Below the pieces are notes generated by a model. It was not told where the DNA came from, searched no databases, and worked only from the letters and a program-made list of their open reading frames with translations. Made by a program: the position numbers and the translations under genes. A stretch of DNA of 64,000 bases from Aquarana catesbeiana. Taxonomy: Eukaryota > Chordata > Amphibia > Anura > Ranidae. Shown one piece after another: positions 57,441 through 64,000 of the stretch (position 1 is the stretch's first letter; each line of letters starts with the position of its first letter). The stretch covers positions 344,262,575 through 344,326,574 of the forward strand of contig NC_133330.1 of assembly GCF_042186555.1 (NCBI RefSeq), read 5' to 3'.

Positions 57441-59741
57441 CCACTTGACCTCTGGAAGATTTACCCCCCCCCCTTCATGACCAGGCCATTTTTTTGTGAT
57501 ACGGGACTTCGTTACTTTAACTGACAATTGCGCGGTCGTGCAACGCTGTACCCAAATAAAATTGATGTCCTTTTTTCCCCCACAAATAGAGCTGTCTTTT
57601 GGTGGTATTTCCGGTTTTTATTTTTTGCTCTATAAACAAAAAAAAAAACAAAACAATATTTTATACTTTCTGCTATAAAACATCCAATAAAAAAATGTAA
57701 AAAATCGAATCTCTTCATACATTTAGGCCAATATGTGTTCTGCTACGTGTCTTTGGTTAAAAAAAAAAAATCCCAATAAGTGTATATTTATTGGTTTGTG
57801 CAAAAGTTATCGTGTCTACAAACTATGGGATATTCATTTTTATTTTATTTATATTTTTTTAGTAGTAATGGCGGCAATCAGTGACTGGTAAGGGGGACTG
57901 CAATATTGTGGCGGACATTCTGACACTAACTGACACTTTTTGGGGACCAGTGACACTAATGCAGTGATCAGTGCTAAACAATATATGCACTGTCACTGTA
58001 CTAATGACACTGGCTGGGAAGGGGCTAACATGGGCAATCAAAGGGGTAACTGTGTGCCTAGCCAGTGTTTTTGTGTACTATGTGAGGTGCTTTTACTAGG
58101 GGAAGGCATGTAATTCATTCCCTAATTTGCAGGGACACAAATTCCATCCCTTCCCTGCTGTTAGAAAACAGTGATCTGCCTTGTATACATGGGCAGACCA
58201 CAACTCTCTCTCTGCCTGACGATCGGCGGGTGCCGGAGTACATTGTGTACCCTGCACCTGCCGATCATCTTCCACTGTTAATATGACGTCCTGCTGGATC
58301 ATGCTGTGGCGCGATCTGTCACTGATCATTGTACTGGCTTGCTGACGGTACCATGTGATCTCTGTGACCGATCACAGCAGATCACATAACAATTGTAAAC
58401 AATAGATGGCTTCCTTTCATGCTATCCATTGTGTACAATTGTGTTGCTAGCTGTGATTGGTCACAGTGATCACAGGGTACAGGCAGGGCCAATCTCAGCC
58501 CACCTGTACCATGTGATTAGCTGTGGCCAATCACTAGTTATCACAGCAAAACAAACTGAATGCTTGCTTATAGCAATGAAATTCACTGACTGCTAAAAGC
58601 AATCATACTTTGTAAAAAAAAATCCTGATCGCTTCCCCAGAGTAGTACAATGTTACTATGGTAACATTATATTGATCTGGTCTCACACAGTGTGTTAAAA
58701 AAAATGTAAAAAAACGGAAACAAATGAAATAAATATAAAAAAATATATTAAAAATGTGTTTTTTTTTTTTTTTCTTTGTAGTTCGTACTGTCACCAGTCC
58801 CTGATCACCGCCACACCAGTTATATGATGACGCTGTACTGCGCTGATGACAGTATGTAAAAAAAATTAAAGAAAATTAATTGTGAAAACTTTTTTTTGTA
58901 TTTTCATAATTTTCCAAAAAATGATGCCAAAAATTTACAACTTCAAAAAACTCGCCATGCCTCTTACTAAATACCCTGGACTGTCTACTTTCCAAAAAAA
59001 GGGGTGATTCGGGGGGTATTTGTACTGAGGGGTGATTCGGGGGGTATTTGTACTGAGGGGGGATTCGGGGGGTATTTGTACTGAGGGGTGATTCGGGGGG
59101 TATTTGTACTGAGGGGTGATTCGGGGGGTATTTGTACTGAGGGGTGATTCGGGGGGTATTTGTACTGAGGGGTGATTTGGGGGGTGTTTGTACTGAGGGG
59201 TGATTCGGGGGGTATTTGTACTGAGGGGTGATTCGGGGGGTGTTTGTACTGAGGGGGGCTTCGGGGGGTATTTGTACTGTCCTGCCATTTTCAGGCCTCA
59301 AAAAAAAGGAGATCGGCGTCGGTACATCATGATTGATTGATTATCCAGATATATATCCCATAATTTGTGGTCTCTATAACCTTCCTACAGACTAAATAAT
59401 ATATACTGATTTGGGGGTATTTTTTCACCAAAGAAATGGAGCAGAATAGATTTTGACCTAAATTTCTGAAGAAAGATTGTTTACTGTATTTGCAAAAGAA
59501 ACAAAGGAAAACATGTTTTTTTTTTCCCCAAACTTTTTGGTCTTTTTTTATTTATTTAGCAAAAAATAAAAAAACACCCCCAGTGGTGATTAAATACCAC
59601 CAAAAGTAAAGCTTTATTTGTCTGAACAAAATGCTACAAGTTTAGTTTGGGTACAATGTTGCATGACCGCGCAATTGTCATTCAAAGTGTGAAATTTTGG
59701 CCTGGGCAGAAAGGGGTTGAAAGTTCCCCGTATTGAAGTGG
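57441..59741. mobile_element. Non-autonomous piggyBac-type element, 2.3 kb, long inverted ends
   Basis: Flanked by TTAA at 57437-57440 and 59742-59745. The ends read CCACTTGACCTCTGG and TATTGAAGTGG. Beyond these the two flanks match in inverted orientation for roughly 300-390 bp: ACAATTGCGCGGTCGTGCAA at about 57523 pairs with TTGCATGACCGCGCAATTGT at about 59658, and the CACAAATAGAGCTGTC, TTATTGGTTTGTGCAAAAG and TAAATATACAC-type blocks follow. The right part of the 7.5-kb piggyBac element (23300-23684) is homologous to this end. The interior has no transposase. It carries a 28-bp expansion and the single-copy relative of the 52-bp minisatellite. Confidence 0.75.
59009..59285. repeat. 28-bp minisatellite within the piggyBac-type element, about 10 copies
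   Basis: The unit is AGGGGTGATTCGGGGGGTAT followed by TTGTACTG. The single-copy equivalent in the larger piggyBac element reads GGGGTCATTTGGGGGGGTTT, TGTACTGCCCTGCCATTT at about 23192-23230, so the array is a local expansion of a normal part of the transposon. Confidence 0.9.
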
Positions 59742-59768
59742 TTAAGCTGCCAAAAAACCCATAGGGGG

Positions 59769-59940
59769 GGGGTTATTTATTAAAGCTGGAGAGTGCAAAA
59801 TCTGGTGCAACTCCTGAATAGAAACCAGTCGGCTTCCAGGTTTTATTGCCAAAGCTTAATTGAACAAGCAGAGGTTAGAAGGTGATTGGCTCCCATACAC
59901 AGCTGCACCAATTGTTGTAAATCTCCCCCCCCCCCATAGC
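59769..59940. mobile_element. MITE fragment
   Basis: TTATTTATTAAAGCTGGAGA, GTGCAAAATCTGGTGCAACT at the left, and AGCTGCACCA..TTGTAAATCTCCCC at the right. This resembles a frog MITE with inverted ends whose right terminal repeat has lost part of its sequence. Family assigned from memory. Confidence 0.45.
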
Positions 59941-60230
59941 CTTAGAAAACATCCAGTGTACATAAGGTAAAATAGGCTAATAAAAATGCAGATAACGGCA
60001 CTAGTGCGTGATGACGTCACGTACAGGCCACGCTCTACGCGTTTTGTAGAAAGTGACGTCTTCAGGGGACAGGCTGGACGCTAGTGGTGTCTGTAATCTG
60101 ATGGGCAGGATAAGGTACAGGAAGTAGAATGCTCAGGGTGGGTGGGACCAGTGTCCCAGGTAGTCTGTAGAGCAGGGAGGAGGCGGGGCAATGGCACAGA
60201 ATCTGACCAGCACTGTCCTCATTCTTGGCA

Positions 60231-60288
60231 GCCATGAGTTGGGGAGGGGTCACAGGAGTATGTCCATTACTTTACACATCTTTAACAG
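60231..60288 (+). CDS. ERI3: Candidate 5' coding exon of ERI3
   Basis: A polypyrimidine stretch CTGTCCTCATTCTTGGCAG ends at 60230 and could be an acceptor. ATG follows at 60234 (MSWGGVTGVCPLLYTSLT), and the donor TTAACAG|GTAACA lies at 60288/60289. The exon would end after the first base of a codon, exactly the phase needed by the next exon, where G|GT gives Gly. The 90-bp intron (60289-60378) is open in frame, so it could also be retained. The predicted peptide does not resemble the mammalian N-terminus as I remember it, so this could be an alternative or wrongly guessed start. Confidence 0.35.
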
Positions 60289-60378
60289 GTAACACTGCCC
60301 CCTCTGTATTTCTCCAGCCTTGGATTGCTGTGTGTGTGTGGTCTTGTTGGTCTGACCGTCTTGTCTTCTCCCCCACAG

Positions 60379-60665
60379 GTTCCCATGTAAATGCAGAAGG
60401 GGATTCAATGCAGTTACATCCCCTCATCCGGCCGCCAAGACTTCCCTATCCGCTGCTCACCAGATCTTGGGCTACTTTACCCTCCGACCCATTCTCTGTC
60501 CTCGGAGCGCAGAGCGGAGCCGACCCAATGCTCAACAGAAAGCTCGGATGCCAGGGCTTCGGGGGATCCGTTGCGGCCATGACCTCCTTCCCCCCACAGC
60601 GCTATCATTACTTCCTCGTGCTGGATTTTGAGGCCACCTGCGACAAACCACAGATCCATCCTCAG
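60379..60665 (+). CDS. ERI3: ERI3 (ERI1-family DEDDh exonuclease) exon, start of catalytic domain
   Basis: Encodes the end of the N-terminal region and the beginning of the 3'-5' exoribonuclease domain. It opens with Gly-Ser-His-Val and ends KLGCQGFGGSVAAMTSFPPQ, then RYH and YFLVLDFEATCDKPQIHPQ. The DFE within it is the Exo I motif, with the first two metal-binding acidic residues of DEDDh nucleases. The last 40 or so residues are nearly identical to vertebrate ERI3, and Gly-Ser-His at the exon start also agrees with it. Splice sites are clear: CTTCTCCCCCACAG before 60379 and CATCCTCAG|GTACGA after 60665. The exon ends in phase 0. The remaining exons (rest of the domain, with the other Asp and His) lie beyond the window. 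ERI3 is a poorly characterised relative of the histone-mRNA and siRNA nuclease ERI1. Confidence 0.9.
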
Positions 60666-60867
60666 GTACGACAAGATGGCCGCCTCGTCACGTGATTGCT
60701 TGTCTTGCTTCTTGTGTTATGTTGGGACAAATGTTCCCCGTGTTCTATCACACTATAGTCCCTGTGTTCTTGGGATTTTCCCTCCCGGGATTTGGATCCG
60801 CTCACATGCGTTGGATTTCACTACATATGCTGTGTGGGCGTCTGCTAATAACATGTCATAACTCATA

Positions 60868-61465
60868 GGCTGGAAGAATCCTGGTCTGCCCCACCCACCC
60901 ATAACTATAAAAGCTGATTGGCAGGCTGGAAGAATCCTAATCTGCCCCACCCACCCATAACTATAAAAGCTGATTGGCAGGCTGGAAGAATCCTAATCTG
61001 CCCCACCCACCCCATGACTATAAAAGCTGATTGGCAGGCTGGAAGAATTCTAGTCTGCCCCGCCCACCCAAGACTACAATATGATTGACAGGCTGGAAGA
61101 ATCCCAGTCTGCCCCACCCTCCCACGACTATAAAAGCTAATTGGCTGGCTGGAAGAATCCCAGTCTGCCCCACCCTCCCACGACTATAAAAGCTAATTGG
61201 CTGGCTGGAAGAATCCTAGTCTGCCCCACCCACCCCACGACTATAAAAGCTGATTGGCTGGCTGGAAGAATCCTAGTCTGCCCCACCCCACGACTATAAA
61301 AGCTGATTGGCTGGCTGGAAGAATCCTAGTCTGCCCCACCCACCCCACGACTATAAAAGCTGATTGGCTGGCTGGAAGAATCCTAGTCTGCCCCACCCAC
61401 CCCACGACTATAAAAGCTGATTGGCAGGCTGGAAGAATCCTAGTCAGCCCCACCCACCCATAACG
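60868..61465. repeat. 57-58-bp minisatellite, about 10 copies, with TATAAAAG words
   Basis: The unit is GGCTGGAAGAATCCTAGTCT, GCCCCACCCACCCCACGACT, ATAAAAGCTGATTGGCT. It lies in the ERI3 intron. One copy near 61071-61092 reads ACTACAATATGATTGACAGG, which is the form found in the inverted array at 62395 onward. Confidence 0.93.
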
Positions 61466-61883
61466 TGTAGCTCACTCTAATTCAGCCCTAATTCATGGCA
61501 GATATCCGTCCTGACAATTTATAAAGCTGCTCTGAGCGATTTATTATGGAGTGCGGCAAAACGTAATTTGGTTATTTTGCCAGAGGGTAGATTGTGGAAG
61601 GAAGCGCTCCATTGGTCTGGGTGAGGTGGGGTGGGTGGGGTCAGGTTGAAATGGGGAAACTCTGAACTCTTCCCCATGAATCCTCTTCTATTCAGTCTCA
61701 TGCACTGGTCCTTTCCCACACCCAGGGAGCTGCAGGTTCCTCGTACAGCTGCCAATACAGGTAAATGGCTGAATGTGACTTTGCTTGTATGACCGCTAAT
61801 CACGTCCCACCATTCACATGTATTGGTGATTGTAGGCGGCACCTGCAGCTCCCCAGGCATGGGAAAGCACCACTCCGCTAGTA
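61466..61883. other. Intronic sequence; no gene seen
   Basis: Unique-looking DNA between the two inverted arrays. The frames present have no recognisable similarity. Confidence 0.35.
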
Positions 61884-62257
61884 CGGCTAGTGTTACACCG
61901 GGCGGTTTTCAGGTACTTTAGCGCTAGAAATCGCCTCTGAAAAACACTTCCCATTCGATGCAGTGGGGCAGTTCTCTTGCGGGACGTTACGAAAAGTCCT
62001 GCAAGCCGGATCTTTGGGGCGGGATTGGAGCGCTGTAATTAGCGCCCCCAAAACGCCCTGCCCATTGCGATGAATGGGCAGCGCCTCAAAAGCACTTTGA
62101 AAAAGCTGCAAAACTGGACCTTTTAGCATTTTTTTTTTGGTAAAAAGCGCCCCGCTAGCGGCCGAAAAGTGTTGCAAAAGCGTCGCTAAAACAGCACTAA
62201 AAACGAGTGGCGATTTAGCGTTAACGGCCGAGCACTGCCAGTGTGAAAGGGGTCTAA
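61884..62257. mobile_element. MITE-like element
   Basis: The left end GTGTTACACCGGGCGG and right end CTGCCAGTGTGAAAGGGGTC are an imperfect inverted pair. The interior has many AGCGC / GCGCT and TTTAGCG words, as in other CGACTT-type MITEs of the window. The minus-strand 157-codon frame is not supported. Confidence 0.5.
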
Positions 62258-62394
62258 ATGTCCGAGTTCCTGAGGCCGAAGAATCGTCATTCGCTGGGAA
62301 GGTGGAGGGTTGGTGACTTGGAGAGGGGATCAGACTGGTGCCTACTTTCACATAGATTCTGCACACCTGATCAAACTAGAGGTCCCATAATGCA

Positions 62395-64000
62395 TCAGAA
62401 CTAGTAGTCAATCATATTGTAGCCATGAGTAGGTGGGGCATACTATGACTCTTCCAGCCTGTCAATAATATTGTAGCCATGAGTAGGCGGGGCATACTAT
62501 GACTCTTGCAGCCTGTCAATCATATTGTAGCCATGAGTAGGCGGGGAATACTATGACTCTTCCAGCCTATCAATCATATTGTAGTGATGGGTGGGCGGGG
62601 CATACTATGACTCTTCCAGCCTGTTGATTAGCTATTGTAGCCATGAGTAGGAGGGGCAGACTAGCACTCTTCCAACCTGTCAATCATATTGTTGTGATGG
62701 GTGGGCGGGGCATACTATGACTCTTCCAGCCTGTCAATCATATTGTAGTCATGGGTGGGCGGGAATACTAGGGCTCTTCCAGCCTGTCAATCATATTGTA
62801 GTCATGGGTGGGCGGGAATACTAGGGCTCTTCCAGCCTGTCAATCACATTGTAGTCGTGGGTGGGCGGAGCATACTAGGACTCTTCCAGCCTGTCAATCA
62901 TATTGTAGTCATGGGTGGGCGGGGCATACTAGGGCTCTTCCAGCCTGTCAATCATTGTAGTCGTGGGTGGGCGGAGCATACTAGGGCTCTTCCAGCCTGT
63001 CAATCATATTGTAGTCATGGGTAGGCAGGGCATAGTAGGGCTCTTCCAGCCAGTCAATCATATTGTAGTCATGGGTGGGCGGGAATACTAGGGCTCTTCC
63101 AGCCTGTCAATCATATTGTAGTCGTGGGTGGGCGGAGCATACTAGGACTCTTCCAGCCTGTCAATCATATTGTAGTCATGGGTGGGCGGGGCATACTAGG
63201 GCTCTTCCAGCCTGTCAATCATATTGTAGTCGTGGGTGGGCGGAGCATACTAGGGCTCTTCCAGCCTGTCAGTCATATTGTAGTGATGGGTGGGCGGGGC
63301 ATACTAGGGCTCTTCCAGCCTGTCAATCATATTGTAGTCGTGGGTGGGCGGGGAATACTAGGGCTCTTCCAGCCTGTCAATCATTGTAGTCGTGGGTGGG
63401 CGGGGCATATTAAGGCTCTTCCAGCCTGTCAATCATATTGTAGTCATGGGTGGGCGGGAATACTAGGGCTCTTCCAGCCTGTCAATCATATTGTAGTCAT
63501 GGGTGGGCGGGAATACTAGGGCTCTTCCAGCCTGTCAGTCATATTGTAGTCGTGGGTGGGCGGGGCATACTAGGGCTCTTCCAGCCTGTCAATCATATTT
63601 TAGTCGTGGGTGGGCGGAGCATACTAGGACTCTTCCAGCCTGTCAATCATATTGTAGTCATGGGTGGGCGGGGCATACTAGGGCTCTTCCAGCCTGTCAA
63701 TCATATTGTAGTCGTGGGTGGGCGGAGCATACTAGGGCTTTTCCAGCCTGTCAATCATATTGTAGTCATGGGTAGGCAGGGCATAGTAGGGCTCTTCCAG
63801 CCAGTCAATCATATTGTAGTCATGGGTGGGCGGGAATACTAGGGCTCTTCCAGCCTGTCAATCATATTGTAGTCGTGGGTGGGCGGGGCATACTAGGGCT
63901 CTTCCAGCCTGTCAATCATATTGTAGTCGTGGGTGGGCGGAGCATACTAGGACTCTTCCAGCCTGTCAATCATATTGTAGTCATGGGTGGGCGGGGCATA
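62395..64000. repeat. 53-55-bp minisatellite, about 30 copies, runs off the window
   Basis: The unit is GACTCTTCCAGCCTGTCAAT, CATATTGTAGTCATGGGTGG, GCGGGGCATACTAG. It is the reverse complement of the 60868-61465 family apart from a few positions. Frames of 90-131 codons are artefacts. Confidence 0.95.

Noticed and set aside
61893..62366. 157-codon minus-strand frame
   Set aside because: It lies across a MITE-like element rich in AGCGC words, with no recognisable domain.

Overview
This is vertebrate nuclear DNA, most likely from an anuran of the true-frog lineage (Ranidae or a relative). The evidence is one spliced vertebrate gene fragment (ERI3), CpG-containing promoter-like segments, and dense DNA-transposon families of hAT, piggyBac, Tc1 and MITE type. 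Several of these match frog repeat families as I remember them. The species call rests on memory of repeat families, not on a search. There are no prokaryotic features.

About half of the window (roughly 33 of 64 kb) is tandemly repeated minisatellite or simple sequence, in more than twenty separate arrays with unit lengths from 3 to about 360 bp. Many long open frames here exist only because a stop-free unit is repeated. They are not genes.

Layout: 1-3196 is the right part of a hAT transposon with a broken transposase. 3199-8870 holds three minisatellites (52, 30 and 33-34 bp). 8890-13352 is a gene-like locus: a CTCF-like site, a promoter-like segment, then a 3.56-kb open frame with thirty 24-residue Ser-Pro-rich repeats and a helical HEAT/ARM-like C-terminal domain, followed by a truncated duplicate of its middle. 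13353-15215 is another array. 16202-23684 is an apparently complete piggyBac element with an intact transposase, flanked by TTAA on both sides. A TTAA-flanked MITE (23689-24183) sits directly against its right end. 26120-26331 is a second promoter-like segment with a strong splice-donor match. It is followed by 7.2 kb of almost pure pyrimidine repeat (26872-34045), then further arrays (trinucleotide, 32-bp, GGAT, telomere-like, 43-bp), MITEs, a Tc1 remnant, an antisense L1-type LINE 3' fragment, and a 2.3-kb non-autonomous piggyBac-type element (57441-59741). At 60231-60665 lie 5' exons of ERI3, a DEDDh exonuclease gene on the + strand that continues beyond the window.

Only three protein-coding units look potentially functional: the repeat/HEAT open frame, the piggyBac transposase and the ERI3 exon. 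The promoter at 26 kb may serve ERI3, which would put the large pyrimidine tract inside its first intron. That link is inference.
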